Source: Advenella faeciporci (GTDB taxonomy: Bacteria; Pseudomonadota; Gammaproteobacteria; Burkholderiales; Burkholderiaceae_B). From it: a DNA stretch of 35,126 nucleotides. The notes under the pieces were generated by a model. That model was given only the letters and a program-made list of their open reading frames with translations, was not told the origin of the DNA and made no database searches. Made by a program: the position numbers and the translations under genes. The stretch spans positions 1 through 35,126 of the forward strand of contig NZ_BMYS01000024.1 in assembly GCF_014652395.1 (NCBI RefSeq). Direction: 5' to 3'. Shown here piece by piece: positions 1 through 10,187 of this stretch (the first letter of the stretch is position 1; every line of letters starts with the position of its first letter).

Positions 1-60
1 ATCGCCGAACAGATACTCCTTTACTAATTTGACTTTGAATTGCACATCATATTTTTCCAT
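1..60 (-). CDS. IS3-family transposase OrfA, N-terminal 20 residues (partial)
   Basis: Reading the complement from 60 gives an ATG followed by an open frame to the window edge, beginning MEKYDVQFKVKLVKEYL. This looks like the first helix of the helix-turn-helix OrfA of IS3-family transposases (typically x-KY-x-x-QFK-x-x-VV-x-x-YL). OrfA normally binds the terminal repeats and is joined to OrfB by a programmed frameshift to make the transposase. Only the N terminus is present, so nothing can be said about whether the element is intact. Confidence 0.75.
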   Translation of the reverse strand, partial: MEKYDVQFKVKLVKEYLFGD

Positions 61-67
61 TGAAAAA

Positions 68-103
68 CCCCTAAAAGTTGAATGGGTGTCCAACTTTTGG
101 GGG
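68..103 (-). repeat. Hairpin inside the IS leader, upstream of orfA
   Basis: CCCCTAAAAGTTG (68-80) and CAACTTTTGGGGG (91-103) are inverted copies with one extra base in one arm and a 10-base loop. The outer arm is part of the terminal inverted repeat. The hairpin lies just upstream of the orfA start. In other IS elements such leader hairpins limit transposase expression from outside promoters; that role here is inference. Confidence 0.6.
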
Positions 104-109
104 TCAGTT

Positions 110-145
110 CAGAGCATGGGAACGAGTCCAGAGCATGGGAACGAG
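110..145. repeat. Two-copy 19-base-period tandem repeat next to the IS end
   Basis: The 17-base unit CAGAGCATGGGAACGAG occurs at 110-126 and again at 129-145. The first copy overlaps the outermost base of the IS terminal repeat by one or two bases. The repeat sits between the IS end and the 3' end of the serine acetyltransferase gene. Its function is unknown. Confidence 0.85.
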
Positions 146-167
146 ATCAAAGTCCAGGAAAAGCCTT

Positions 168-1124
168 CTACTCTCCGCACTTCTGAAAAAACCGCTCGTC
201 ACGGCTTGTTGCCTGACTCACAAAACTGCCTGGGGCCACATCATGCGTTAACCAGACATTACCGCCAATCGTGGCGCCCTTCCCAATCGTTACACGACCG
301 AGAATAGTCGCCCCCGCATAAATCACCACATCATCCTCAACAATCGGATGCCTTGCCAAACCCTTATGCAACGACCCGTCCTCATTCACCGGAAAGCTTT
401 TTGCGCCCAACGTTACCGCCTGGTAAACCCGTACCCGCTCGCCAATAATCGTTGTCTCGCCAATCACCACACCCGTGCCATGATCAATAAAAAACCCCTC
501 ACCAATCTGCGCACCCGGATGAATATCAATGCCCGTCTGGCTATGCGCCAGCTCGGCAATAATACGCGCCACCAGTTTCGCATCCAGCTTATAAAACTCA
601 TGTGCAACCCGATGGTAGATCATGGCCAGAATACCCGGATAACACAACAGCACCTCATCAACACTGCCTGCCGCCGGGTCGCCCACATAAGCCGCATTCA
701 CATCCGTATCCAGCTGGCTGCGAATCCTTGGCAATGCAATCGAAAACGCCTTCATAATCTCAACAGCACGGTCCTCGAGCGCCTCGGCACTTAAACGATC
801 ATTGCGATACTGATACCTGACCTCAAGGCGAACCTGGGCCAACAACACATTCAGCGCCACCCCAATGGTATAACCCACATAATAATCCTCGGTTTCCTGC
901 AGCAAATCATTAGGCCCCAAACGCATCGGGAACAGCGCACTGATCAACGAATCCAGCGCATCACTGATCGCACTGGGCGAAGGCAAATGCCGTCCCCCGA
1001 TCTCGTGCTGGCGATTTTGCGATACCCGCCACTTATGGCGCGCCTCACGCAGCCCACAGACAATATCGTCTAAAGGAAAAACCTGGGGATTGTCACTTTT
1101 GGAATCACACTTGAAAATCGGCAT
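168..1124 (-). CDS. cysE: Serine O-acetyltransferase (EpsC/CysE type)
   Basis: This 318-residue protein should transfer acetyl from acetyl-CoA to L-serine, giving O-acetylserine, the first step of cysteine synthesis in the cytosol. The C-terminal third (about residues 195-305) is a left-handed beta-helix of hexapeptide repeats. The family catalytic residues are visible: Asp200 in DIHP, Asp214-His215 in the IDHGTG motif, and His259 in ARHP. The alpha-helical N terminus (about 1-190) is longer than in E. coli CysE (273 residues) and fits the EpsC-like form (about 310 residues). A VIGET motif and VTLGA follow the active site, as in the family. The gene is alone between the efflux operon (85 bases upstream) and an IS end (downstream). 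No strong Shine-Dalgarno is seen before the ATG at 1124. It could equally be named epsC; the enzymatic call is firm. Confidence 0.92.
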   Translation of the reverse strand: MPIFKCDSKSDNPQVFPLDDIVCGLREARHKWRVSQNRQHEIGGRHLPSPSAISDALDSLISALFPMRLGPNDLLQETEDYYVGYTIGVALNVLLAQVRLEVRYQYRNDRLSAEALEDRAVEIMKAFSIALPRIRSQLDTDVNAAYVGDPAAGSVDEVLLCYPGILAMIYHRVAHEFYKLDAKLVARIIAELAHSQTGIDIHPGAQIGEGFFIDHGTGVVIGETTIIGERVRVYQAVTLGAKSFPVNEDGSLHKGLARHPIVEDDVVIYAGATILGRVTIGKGATIGGNVWLTHDVAPGSFVSQATSRDERFFQKCGE

Positions 1125-1208
1125 ATAACACCCGTAAAAAAGGGTAAAAACTAAATATTACAGTTTTAACACAAGCGGGGAAAACACCGCAATCAAACCA
1201 CATCAAGA

Positions 1209-2642
1209 CTATGGTGTTAACGGCTCGCTCCAGCCACCGCCCAACGCCTTGATCAAATCAACCGTTGTATTAAGCCGCTGATTCTCCAATTGCAACGCCG
1301 TGCGTTCGGCCGCATAGGCCGACGCTTCCACCTGCACCACACTTAAATAATCAATCAGGCCTGCCGCAAACTGATTGCGGGTAATCTGCAAAGACTCGCG
1401 GGAAGCCGCCAATGCCTGCAGCTGAACCTTAAGCTCACGATTGAGCACACTTAAGGTACTGATCGCATTCTCCACTTCCTGCAAGGCTGCCAGGACCGTT
1501 TGCCGATACCCGGCCACCTCGGCCTGATAAGACGCTTTTGCATAATTGATACTGGCCGCACGTGCGCCACCGTCCAGCAGGGTCATGGCCAGGGTCGGGC
1601 CCAATGACCAGAAATTAAGTGGTGAAGAAATCCAGTCTGAAAACGTGGCGGCTTGCAATCCCCCTGACAAACCCAGATTCAGATCAGGAAACCAGGCAGA
1701 CTGGGCCACCCCGATATCGGCATTGGCCTGCGCCACCCTGCGCTCGGCAGACGCCACATCAGGCCGCCTTTGCAACAAGGTTGCCGGCACACTGACTGGA
1801 ATCGCGGGCACTTTCACCTCGAAAGCCACAGGTGCTATATTCATGCCGGAAGGCAACTGCCCTGTCAGCACCGCGATCGCATTTTCCGTACGGGCACGCT
1901 CTGCCTCAATATCAATGGCCTGCGCGCGTGCATTATTCACCTGCGCCATGGCGGCCACCACATCACCCCGTGCCGACACTCCTTGCGCATAACGGTTCCG
2001 GTTCATCTGCAAAGAACGTTCATAAGCCTGCAAGGTACGTTCCAGCAGGCGTTTTTGCTCATCTATCATGCGCAAGGTAAAGTAATTTTGGGCCAGCTCC
2101 GACTGCATGCTCAGCCTGACATTGGCCAAATCAGCCGCACTGGCCTGCTGTGCCGCCTGTTGGCCTTGCACCTGCCGACGGACTTTTCCCCACAGGTCAA
2201 GCTCCCAATTCAGTGAGCCGCTTAAATCATATTGCGAAGTCCCTGAACGGTTGCTGCCGCCTGAACGGTCATAGCCGGCACCGGCACCCAATACCGGGAA
2301 AAATCCCGAACGTGTCTGCGCCGTCAAGGCCCTGGCAGCGTCATAACGGGCCACCGCCTGGGCAATATTCTGATTGGATGCATTAAGTTGTGCCATCAAA
2401 CCATTCAATACCGGCTCATTAAAGCGCTCCCACCAGTTGCCTTTGGACAAATCATCGCCAGGCCTGGCCTGCACCCAACCATCCACCTTTTCCGCCTTGT
2501 AGGAAAGCCCAAGTTCTTGCGCGGGACGTACATAATCGGGCCCTACCGTGCAAGCACTTAGCAGGGCCAGCGCCAGCATGGCCGCGACCCAACTGAAATG
2601 CCTGCCCGTGACACGGGAATCATTGCTTGATGCTTCACTCAT
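1209..2642 (-). CDS. Outer-membrane efflux channel lipoprotein (NodT/OprM/OpmB-like)
   Basis: This 477-residue protein is the outer-membrane factor of a tripartite efflux pump, a trimeric channel crossing the outer membrane and periplasm. The N terminus carries a lipoprotein signal: a hydrophobic stretch (about 17-29) ending in LLSAC, with Cys31 the predicted lipidated residue, followed by TVGPDY-RP, a hallmark of the NodT family. Two TolC-like repeats follow, with long alpha-helical segments (about 90-250 and 300-470). The length is usual for OprM relatives. It is the last gene of the operon, 10 bases after the second RND gene. That matches the muxABC-opmB layout of Pseudomonas, so it is probably the dedicated partner of the two RND pumps. 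A short GC-rich inverted repeat (GCGG/CCGC near 1180-1195) follows the gene but is too weak to call a terminator. Confidence 0.92.
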   Translation of the reverse strand: MSEASSNDSRVTGRHFSWVAAMLALALLSACTVGPDYVRPAQELGLSYKAEKVDGWVQARPGDDLSKGNWWERFNEPVLNGLMAQLNASNQNIAQAVARYDAARALTAQTRSGFFPVLGAGAGYDRSGGSNRSGTSQYDLSGSLNWELDLWGKVRRQVQGQQAAQQASAADLANVRLSMQSELAQNYFTLRMIDEQKRLLERTLQAYERSLQMNRNRYAQGVSARGDVVAAMAQVNNARAQAIDIEAERARTENAIAVLTGQLPSGMNIAPVAFEVKVPAIPVSVPATLLQRRPDVASAERRVAQANADIGVAQSAWFPDLNLGLSGGLQAATFSDWISSPLNFWSLGPTLAMTLLDGGARAASINYAKASYQAEVAGYRQTVLAALQEVENAISTLSVLNRELKVQLQALAASRESLQITRNQFAAGLIDYLSVVQVEASAYAAERTALQLENQRLNTTVDLIKALGGGWSEPLTP

Positions 2643-2652
2643 TCTTCAACCT

Positions 2653-5600
2653 TTAACTTTCAGTACCCGAAACCACGTCCCCGATACGTTTATGCTTTCT
2701 GGAAAAACGCCAGCGCAATTTATCCAGATACAAATAAACCACCGGTGTCGTATAAAGGGTCAGCACCTGGCTCAGGAACAGGCCGCCCACAATGGCCACA
2801 CCTAGCGGCTGACGCATTTCAACACCCGCTCCGGTTGCCAGCACCAGCGGCAAGGCACCAAACATGGCTGCCAACGTTGTCATCATGATGGGCCTGAAGC
2901 GGACAATACAGGCCTCATAAATGGCCTGTTCGGGCAGGTATCCTTCCTGACGTTCTTTTTGCAAGGCAAAATCCACCATAATAATGGCGTTTTTCTTCAC
3001 AATACCAATCAGCAAAAACACCCCGATCAGGGCAATCAGCGTAAACTCCATGCCCACCAACATCAGCGCCAGCAAGGCCCCCACACCCGCAGATGGCAAG
3101 GTGGACAAAATAGTCAGGGGATGCATGTAACTTTCATACAGAATGCCCAGCACGATATACATCACCACTAACGCAGCCAGAATCAACAAAGGCTGCTGAC
3201 TGGTGGTTTGCTGAAACATCTGCGCATTGCCCTCGAAGCCTGCCTGGATTTCATTGGTTGGCAAGTTCAGCCGCTCTACGGCATTTTCAATGGCATTGCT
3301 GGCCTGTTCCAAGGTAACCCCGGGCGCCAGGTTAAAAGCAATCGAATCGGAGGCCAGCAAACCCTGATGCTGCACACTCAGCGGTGCATTGGCCGTCTCA
3401 AAAGTGGCAAAGGCGGACAAGGGCACCCGATTACCATCTGCCGTCATCAATTCTATCGTATCCAATACCTGGGCATCCTGGGCATACTGCTGCTCAACAC
3501 CCATCACCACATGGTATTGATTAAGCGCACTGTAAATAACAGACACCTGGCGCTGGCTGAACAGATTATTCAGGGAGCCCGCAATCAGGCTCATGTCCAC
3601 GCCCAGCCGGGTCGCCATTTCACGGTCAATCACCAATTCAATCCGGCGCCCCCTGTCTTCCACTGCCGCATTCACCTCGGTAATTTCAGGCAGGGCAGCC
3701 ATTGCCCTTTGCACTTTAGGCACCCACTCCCTAAGCAGCTCCAGATCGCCGGACATTAAGGTGTAATCATAAGAACCCGTCGAACCACCACCGGGCCCAC
3801 CCATACGGATATCCTGCTGCGGCACCAATGAAAGCTGGGCCCCCGGAATAACCGGGAACTTGCGACGCAGATTGTCAATCACTTCGTTGGCCGACAATTG
3901 CCTTTGTTCAAAAGGCTTAAGCTGGATCATCAGAAAGCTGGAATTGCTGCCACCGCGCCCGCCGGCATAGCCCATGACGGTATCCACATTCGGATCTTTC
4001 AGGATTTCCTGGCGGTAAATTTCCAGTTTGGGCACCATGGCCTGAAAGGAAGTGCCCTGGTCCACCCGGAAAAAACCAAGAATCATGCCGGTATCCTGCT
4101 GCGGAAAAAAGCCTTTGGGCACAATCACGTACAGGTAAACATTCAGGCCAATCGTCAGCAACAGCATGAGCAATGTCAGAAACCTGAAACGCAGGGCCCA
4201 GGCCAGGGTTTTCTTGTAGCCACCCAGCATCGCATCAAAAAAACGGTTCCATTGCCGGGTCAGCCAGCGTTCTTTGCGTATGGCCGGTTTGTTTTTCAGC
4301 CATTGCGCGCACATCATGGGTGTCAGGGTAAGGGAAACCAGCAGGGACATGAGAATGGCCACCGACAGGGTGACCGCAAACTCCCGGAACAGACGCCCCG
4401 GCAAACCACCCATCAGGAACAGGGGAATAAACACCGCGATCAGGGAAACGCTCATGGTCAGCACGGTAAAACCAACTTCCCTGGCCCCCTGCAAGGCGGC
4501 CGTGAAAGGACGCACTCCCCGTTCAAGATGACGGGTAATGTTTTCCAGTACAACAATGGAGTCATCCACCACAAACCCGGTTGCCACAATCAGGGCCATC
4601 AGGGAAATGGTGTTCAGCGAATACTCCAGAAAATACATGACGATGAAAGTGCCCAGCAGGGAGAGAGGCACCGAAATGGCGGGGATCAGGGTGGCCCGCA
4701 CATTCTGCAAAAACACCAACACCACCAGGGTCACCAGCACCACCGACAGAATCAGGGTAAATTCGGCCTCTGCCAGGGTTGCCCGAATACTGGGCGTGCG
4801 ATCCTGGACAATATCCAGATCCACCTGTGATGGCAGAAGCAGGCTCAGGGCTGGCAATTCAGCCTTGACCAGTTCTACGGTTTTAATAATATTGGCCGAC
4901 TCCTGCCTGCGCAGCAGCATGATAATGGCCTTTTCATCGTTGTAAAAACCGCTGTTGAATACACTTTCAATTGAGTCGTAAACCTTGGCCACGTCTTTCA
5001 GGCGTACCGCCGCCCCATCCTGCCAACGTATCACCAGGTTCTCAAAATCCTTTGCCTTGCTCAATTGTCCGTTGGTGCCAATCTGCCAGCGGTATTCGGC
5101 ATTCTCCAGAAAACCATTGGGCTTGACCGTATTGGCCGATGTAATGGCCGAACGGACTTCATCAAGGGCGATGCCGTATGAAGACAGGATATAGGGATTC
5201 AGATCCACCCGCACGGCGGGCAGGGAGCTTCCGCCAATTGTCACCTCGCCAATCCCTTCCACCTGGGCCAGCTTTTGCGCCAGAATGGTAGAGGCCAAGT
5301 CATAAAGCTGGCCCTGGTCCAGGGTCTCGGAAGTTAAGGCCAGTGCCATAATCGGCGAAGAGGACGGATTCACCTTGCGATAAGTGGGTGGTGTACGCAT
5401 GCTGCTGGGCAACAGGGGTTGGGCGGCATTGATGGCGGCCTGCACTTCCCGCGCGGCATCATCAACATTCTTGTCCATGTCAAACTGCAGGAAGATTCGC
5501 GTGCTCCCCTCGGTATTGCGCGAACTCATCGACATCAAGCCGGAAATGTTGCCTAGCGAGCGCTCCAGGGGAGTTGCCACGCTAGAGGCCATGTTCTCGG

Positions 5601-5775
5601 GACTGGCGCCTGACAACGAGGCCCGGACCGAAATCATGGGGAATGACACTTGCGGCAAAGGAGCTACCGCCAGAAAATAATAAGCGATCGCCCCCATCAC
5701 GGCAACAGCCAATGCCAGCAAAGAGGTCGCAACAGGACGGGCGATGAAGGGGCTAGACAGGCTCACTGCTTTCAT
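2653..5775 (-). CDS. mdtC: RND efflux transporter, MdtC/MuxC type
   Basis: This is an inner-membrane proton-driven multidrug pump subunit of the RND (HAE1) family, with 12 expected membrane segments and two large periplasmic loops. Over its length it resembles E. coli MdtC, including PVAPLPQV-like and [19 protein letters not shown]-type blocks. The proton-relay pair Asp404-Asp405 in VVDDS and the GIVKKNA lysine in the second half are present. From ATG 5775 it has 1040 residues. The frame extends upstream to 5814, but that N-terminal extension is not family-like. ATG 5775 and a GTG at 5766 (which has AAGGG nine bases ahead) are both better starts. It overlaps the end of mdtB by about 23 bases, implying coupled translation. 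MdtB and MdtC normally form a heterotrimer; substrates in E. coli include bile salts and novobiocin, and those here are unknown. Confidence 0.93.
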   Translation of the reverse strand: MKAVSLSSPFIARPVATSLLALAVAVMGAIAYYFLAVAPLPQVSFPMISVRASLSGASPENMASSVATPLERSLGNISGLMSMSSRNTEGSTRIFLQFDMDKNVDDAAREVQAAINAAQPLLPSSMRTPPTYRKVNPSSSPIMALALTSETLDQGQLYDLASTILAQKLAQVEGIGEVTIGGSSLPAVRVDLNPYILSSYGIALDEVRSAITSANTVKPNGFLENAEYRWQIGTNGQLSKAKDFENLVIRWQDGAAVRLKDVAKVYDSIESVFNSGFYNDEKAIIMLLRRQESANIIKTVELVKAELPALSLLLPSQVDLDIVQDRTPSIRATLAEAEFTLILSVVLVTLVVLVFLQNVRATLIPAISVPLSLLGTFIVMYFLEYSLNTISLMALIVATGFVVDDSIVVLENITRHLERGVRPFTAALQGAREVGFTVLTMSVSLIAVFIPLFLMGGLPGRLFREFAVTLSVAILMSLLVSLTLTPMMCAQWLKNKPAIRKERWLTRQWNRFFDAMLGGYKKTLAWALRFRFLTLLMLLLTIGLNVYLYVIVPKGFFPQQDTGMILGFFRVDQGTSFQAMVPKLEIYRQEILKDPNVDTVMGYAGGRGGSNSSFLMIQLKPFEQRQLSANEVIDNLRRKFPVIPGAQLSLVPQQDIRMGGPGGGSTGSYDYTLMSGDLELLREWVPKVQRAMAALPEITEVNAAVEDRGRRIELVIDREMATRLGVDMSLIAGSLNNLFSQRQVSVIYSALNQYHVVMGVEQQYAQDAQVLDTIELMTADGNRVPLSAFATFETANAPLSVQHQGLLASDSIAFNLAPGVTLEQASNAIENAVERLNLPTNEIQAGFEGNAQMFQQTTSQQPLLILAALVVMYIVLGILYESYMHPLTILSTLPSAGVGALLALMLVGMEFTLIALIGVFLLIGIVKKNAIIMVDFALQKERQEGYLPEQAIYEACIVRFRPIMMTTLAAMFGALPLVLATGAGVEMRQPLGVAIVGGLFLSQVLTLYTTPVVYLYLDKLRWRFSRKHKRIGDVVSGTES

Positions 5776-8700
5776 CCCTTGCGGTTGCCGCAGACCGGTT
5801 GCCCAGACGGTCAAACATCAGGTAAATGACCGGTGTGGTAAACAGCGTCAGAATCTGGCTGCAAATCAGGCCCCCTACCATGGCCAGGCCCAATGGCTGA
5901 CGTAATTCGGCACCCGTACCGGTAGACAGCATAAGTGGAATCGCACCAAAAAGCGCTGCCAGGGTTGTCATGAGAATTGGCCTAAAGCGCAGCAGCGCCG
6001 CCTGATGAATCGCGTCCTGGGGGCTCAGGCCCTGATGCCTTTCCGCCTCAAGAGCAAAATCGATCATCATGATGGCGTTCTTCTTGACAATACCAATAAG
6101 CAAAATAATGCCGATAATCCCAATCATGTCCAAGTCCCTGCCAGTCATGATTAAGGCCAGCAGTGCCCCTACCGCCGCCGATGGCAAGGTGGACAAAATG
6201 GTAATGGGATGAATGTAACTTTCATACAGCACACCCAGTACAATATACATGGTAAACACCGCTGCCAGCATCAGCCAGAGCGTGCTGGACAGGGACGATT
6301 CAAAAGCCTGGGCAGCCCCTTGCAAGCGCATCTCCACCGAAAGCGGCATGCCAATCTGCGCCCTGACCTGGTTAACCACATTGACCGCATCGGACAGGGA
6401 CACCCCTTCGGCCAGATTGAAAGATACCAGCGCGGCCGGGAACTGATCAATCCGCATGACTTCAAGCAGGGTTTGCGAGTCATCAATACGGGCAATCTGG
6501 GTAAGCTGCACCGGCGTGCCGTTGCTGGAAGCCACATAAACATTGGACAGGTCGGCCGGTGACTGTCCATATTCGGGATTCACCTCAAGGACTACCCGGT
6601 ATTGGGCCGACTGGGTGAAAATAGTGGAAATCTGGCGCTGCCCGAACGCATTGTAAAGGGCTTCATCCACCTGGGACATGGCAACCCCGTAACGCGCGGC
6701 AGCATCCCTGTCCACCATCACATTGGTTTGCAGACCGCCTGCCTGGTAGTTGTCGGTAACACCGGTTAACAGCGGGCTTTGCCTGAGCTGGTCCACAAAT
6801 TCGGGTACCCATTGCTTCAAAAGGGCGCCATCTATGCTTGACAGGCTGATTTGGTATTGCGTGCGGGCAACCTGGGTATCAATCGTCAGGTCCTGGGCCG
6901 GCTGCAGATAAACCTTGATGCCGCTTAACGGGGCAAGGCGCTCTTCAAGGCGTTGCATGATTGCCGCGATACTGGCACGGCTTTCATTGGCCTTGAGCGA
7001 AATTTGCAAACGGCCGGTATTCAAGGTGGTATTGCTGCCATCAATACCCACAAAAGACGACACGGACGCCACATCCGGATCTTGCAGGACAAGCTCAACC
7101 ACTTCTTGCTGACGCGCGGAAATTTGCTGGAAAGAAGACGATTGCGGCGCCTCGGTAATAACCTGGATAAGGCCCGTATCCTGCTGCGGAAAAAAACCTT
7201 TGGGAATCCACCAGTATAAAAACAGGGTCAGCAACAGGGTTGCCAACGCCACCACCAGAGTGGTGCCCTGATACCTGAGTACAATCCTGAGCAGGCGATC
7301 ATAATAGTGGATAAGGCCGTCAATGGCCTTGCCCATTCTGGCGTGGAAAGCGTTGTCCTTATACTCGCTCTCGGGCTTGAGCATACGGGCACACATCATG
7401 GGGGTCAGGGTTAAGGAAATGACCAGGGAAATCAGAATGGCCACCGCCAGGGTAATGGCAAACTCACTGAACAACCGGCCAATCACGTCTCCCATAAACA
7501 ACAGGGGAATCAGCACGGCAATCAATGAGACGGTTAAGGAAATCAGGGTAAAACCGATTTCTTTCGCCCCTTTGAGGGCCGCCTGCATGACCGTTTCGCC
7601 TTTTTCAATATGACGGGCAATGTTTTCGATCATGACAATGGCATCGTCCACCACAAAACCCGTGGCAATGGTAAGTGCCATTAAAGACAGGTTATTCAGG
7701 CTGAAGCCAAGCAGGTACATCACGGCAAAGGTACCCACAATGGACAGGGGCACGACAATGGAAGGAATAATGGTGGCACTTAGACTGCGCAGGAATACAT
7801 AAGTCACCAGCACAACCAGGCCAATGGCCATCAGCATCTCGGACTGGACGTGCGAAATTGACTGGCGAATGGTTTCGGTCCGGTCAGAAGCGATATCCAC
7901 CGTGATAGAGGCCGGCAATGCCGCTTGCAATTGAGGCAACAATGCCTTGATATTGTCCACCACCTCTATCACATTGGCCCCGGGCTGACGCTGGATATTC
8001 AGCAAAATAGCCTGCTCGGTGCCAATCCATGCCGCCTGTCGGGTATTTTCCGCATCATTCACCACCCGGGCAACATCGCTTAAACGTAAAGGTGCTCCAT
8101 CGCGGTAAGCCAGAATAAGCGCCTCATATTCTTCAGGGGTTTTCAACTGGCTATTGGTGTAAATCGTGGTTGCCCGACGTGGGCCATCCAGGTTGCCGGT
8201 GGGCTGGTTGATATTGGCCCCGGTCACGCCACTTCTGACGTCTCCAAGGGTCATGCCATTGGCCGCCAGTGCCGTTGGGTTGACTTGTATGCGCACGGCA
8301 GGGCGTTGCCCACCGGCAATGCTGACCAACCCCACGCCGGAAATTTGAGACAGTTTTTGTGCCATCCGGGTTTCAACCAAATCGCGCGCCTCGTACAAGG
8401 GCAAGGTGGGCGACGTGACCGCCAGGGTCACAACAGGTGAATCAGCCGGGTTTACCTTGTTATACACCGGCGGCATGGGCATGTCAGAGGGCAACAGATT
8501 GGAGGCGGCATTAATCGCGGCCTGTACTTCCTGCTCGGCCACGCTCATGTCCAGTGACAGGGAAAACTGCAAGGTAATGACCGAAGCGCCCCCCGAGCTT
8601 GAGGAGCTCATTTGAATCAGGCCGGGCATTTGCCCGAACTGGCGTTCAAGCGGTGAAGTTACCAGCGATGCCATGGCATCGGGCCCTGCCCCCGGATACA

Positions 8701-8848
8701 GGGAAACCACCTGGATGGTTGGGTAATCCACTTCGGGCAAAGCGGAAATGGCCAGTTGACGGTAAGCGGCTATCCCGGTCAGGAAAAGGGCCACCATCAG
8801 CAAGGTGGTGGCTACCGGACGAAGAATGAAAGCGCGCGAGATATTCAC
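5753..8848 (-). CDS. mdtB: RND efflux transporter, MdtB/MuxB type
   Basis: This 1031-residue RND-family inner-membrane transporter is the first of two adjacent pump genes. It has the usual N terminus ([15 protein letters not shown]), the periplasmic pore segment, and 12 expected membrane helices. The proton-relay aspartates are Asp401-Asp402 in ATGFVVDDA, and [15 protein letters not shown] carries the conserved lysine in the second half. In the MdtABC/MuxABC class the two different RND proteins assemble together, MdtB mainly carrying proton translocation and MdtC substrate binding (family knowledge). Its ATG overlaps the adaptor stop as ATGA (8845-8848), and its end overlaps mdtC, so translation of the whole operon is tightly coupled. 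Nothing in the sequence suggests damage. Confidence 0.94.
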   Translation of the reverse strand: MNISRAFILRPVATTLLMVALFLTGIAAYRQLAISALPEVDYPTIQVVSLYPGAGPDAMASLVTSPLERQFGQMPGLIQMSSSSSGGASVITLQFSLSLDMSVAEQEVQAAINAASNLLPSDMPMPPVYNKVNPADSPVVTLAVTSPTLPLYEARDLVETRMAQKLSQISGVGLVSIAGGQRPAVRIQVNPTALAANGMTLGDVRSGVTGANINQPTGNLDGPRRATTIYTNSQLKTPEEYEALILAYRDGAPLRLSDVARVVNDAENTRQAAWIGTEQAILLNIQRQPGANVIEVVDNIKALLPQLQAALPASITVDIASDRTETIRQSISHVQSEMLMAIGLVVLVTYVFLRSLSATIIPSIVVPLSIVGTFAVMYLLGFSLNNLSLMALTIATGFVVDDAIVMIENIARHIEKGETVMQAALKGAKEIGFTLISLTVSLIAVLIPLLFMGDVIGRLFSEFAITLAVAILISLVISLTLTPMMCARMLKPESEYKDNAFHARMGKAIDGLIHYYDRLLRIVLRYQGTTLVVALATLLLTLFLYWWIPKGFFPQQDTGLIQVITEAPQSSSFQQISARQQEVVELVLQDPDVASVSSFVGIDGSNTTLNTGRLQISLKANESRASIAAIMQRLEERLAPLSGIKVYLQPAQDLTIDTQVARTQYQISLSSIDGALLKQWVPEFVDQLRQSPLLTGVTDNYQAGGLQTNVMVDRDAAARYGVAMSQVDEALYNAFGQRQISTIFTQSAQYRVVLEVNPEYGQSPADLSNVYVASSNGTPVQLTQIARIDDSQTLLEVMRIDQFPAALVSFNLAEGVSLSDAVNVVNQVRAQIGMPLSVEMRLQGAAQAFESSLSSTLWLMLAAVFTMYIVLGVLYESYIHPITILSTLPSAAVGALLALIMTGRDLDMIGIIGIILLIGIVKKNAIMMIDFALEAERHQGLSPQDAIHQAALLRFRPILMTTLAALFGAIPLMLSTGTGAELRQPLGLAMVGGLICSQILTLFTTPVIYLMFDRLGNRSAATARDESSEPV

Positions 8849-10062
8849 TGGATAATCTCTATTTTGGAACCGTTGCGTAAACGGTCAACACCTTCAGTGA
8901 TGATCTGCTCACCCAAGGCCACCCCCTCCAGGACCTGTGTATAGATGCCATCGGTCACACCCAGTTTGACCGGCACCATTTCGGCAGTGTTGTCTTTGCC
9001 CACCCTGAACAGAAACGGCCCGTTTGAGCTGTTCTGGATCGCATCGGTGGAAATGGCCATGGCTTGCGGAACCTGACGGATTTTCAGCCGGGTATTGACA
9101 AACTGGTTGGGAAACAGCCGCTCGTCTTCATTGGAAAAATTGGCTTTAAGCCTGATGGTGCCAGTACTGACATCCACCAGGTTATCCATGGAGGCCAGTT
9201 CCCCGGTTGCCAGCTCCTGCCGGTTATCGCGGTCCATCAGGGTGACTTCCAGCCTTGCTCCCTGGGCATATTGCGTTGCCACCTCGGCAAGATGGATTTC
9301 GGGCATGGAAAACACCACTGAAATAGGCTTGACCTGGGTAATGGTAACCAGCGCGTCAGCTGAATTGGCCGTGACCAGATTGCCAACATCGACATTTCGC
9401 AATCCCAGGCGACCGTCAATGGGCGCCAGCACCCTGGTATACGCAAGATTCAGTCTGGCTTCATCTACCACCGCTTTGTCACTATAAGCCTGGGCTTCCA
9501 GCCGTTTTACCAGCGCAGCCTGCGTATCAACCTGCTGGCGGGCGATAGAGTCCTGCTTGAAAAGTGTCTGGTAACGCTTCAGATCCTGGCGCGCATTGGC
9601 CAGTTCCGCAGCATTCCGGGCCTGTTGCCCCTGGGCCTGCTGAAGCTGGATCTGGAAAGGACGCGGATCAATTTCAAACAGCAAATCTCCCTGTTTGACT
9701 TCCTGCCCTTCGGTAAAGGCAATCTGTACAACAGGACCGCTTACCTGGCTTCTGACTCCTACTGTGTTGAATGCGGTTACCGTACCCAGGCCGGGTACCC
9801 TGACTTCCATATCTTTTTGCTGAACGGTTTCAACCCTGACAGGGGTGACCATTGCAAAGCGCCCTCTTGCTCCTGCACCAGGACCGTTACCGGATGAGGG
9901 TGGGCCACCGGCACTTTGTGGCTGTGCGGCAATGTTATTGCCGGTTGAGGAATTTAAAAAATATTGCCACCCGTAGTAGCCACCAATCACAATCAACACA
10001 AATATTGCCAGCTGAAGGCGTTTAGACGGTTTTTTTACATTTTCTTGTGTTTGATTGGCCAT
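8845..10062 (-). CDS. mdtA: Periplasmic adaptor (membrane fusion protein) of RND pump, MdtA/MuxA type
   Basis: This 405-residue adaptor links the MdtBC pump to the outer-membrane channel. A single hydrophobic segment (about 16-36, [19 protein letters not shown]) serves as a membrane anchor or uncleaved signal; no lipobox cysteine is seen. A Gly/Pro/Ser/Ala-rich linker follows (about 45-68). The lipoyl-like half-motif begins near residue 90 ([12 protein letters not shown], then [21 protein letters not shown]). A helical hairpin (about 140-205) precedes the second lipoyl half ([12 protein letters not shown]) and the beta-barrel and membrane-proximal domains. It is the first gene of the operon. 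The 125 bases upstream (10063-10187) are AT-rich and must hold the promoter, but I could not pick a confident -35/-10 pair. No two-component or TetR regulator lies beside it, unlike baeSR beside E. coli mdtABC. Confidence 0.93.
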   Translation of the reverse strand: MANQTQENVKKPSKRLQLAIFVLIVIGGYYGWQYFLNSSTGNNIAAQPQSAGGPPSSGNGPGAGARGRFAMVTPVRVETVQQKDMEVRVPGLGTVTAFNTVGVRSQVSGPVVQIAFTEGQEVKQGDLLFEIDPRPFQIQLQQAQGQQARNAAELANARQDLKRYQTLFKQDSIARQQVDTQAALVKRLEAQAYSDKAVVDEARLNLAYTRVLAPIDGRLGLRNVDVGNLVTANSADALVTITQVKPISVVFSMPEIHLAEVATQYAQGARLEVTLMDRDNRQELATGELASMDNLVDVSTGTIRLKANFSNEDERLFPNQFVNTRLKIRQVPQAMAISTDAIQNSSNGPFLFRVGKDNTAEMVPVKLGVTDGIYTQVLEGVALGEQIITEGVDRLRNGSKIEIIQ

Positions 10063-10187
10063 TGCTCAACAATTCGTAATTAAAAAATTAAATAACCGAC
10101 ATTGTGGACCATCTATATGACGTCTGGCTACCTTGCCCCCGCAGTTTGAAATAAATTGCAATATCTAAAATAACGATGGCTATGGGC

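Larger units (their letters stand above)
1..111 (-). mobile_element. IS3-family insertion sequence, orfA-side end (partial)
   Basis: This is the left (orfA) end of an IS3-family element that runs off the window. On the minus strand a terminal inverted repeat beginning TGAACTGACCCC (111 down to 88) is followed by a short leader and the first codons of an orfA-type protein. The repeat matches the IS end at 35016 at about 22 of 24 positions, so the two ends look like the two termini of one kind of element, in the same orientation. The TGACCCC...GTTGGAC pattern resembles the IS150 group; that assignment is from memory of the family and was not searched. Confidence 0.8.

Noticed and set aside
1125-1208. 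Terminator between the efflux operon and cysE
   Set aside because: Only four-pair stems (GCGG/CCGC and ACCC/GGGT) are present without a proper T-run, too weak to report as a feature.
3898-4830. Plus-strand open frame of 310 codons inside mdtC
   Set aside because: It is the antisense shadow of a strongly conserved RND gene. The composition is rich in His, Gln and Gly without any domain, and there is no ribosome binding site.
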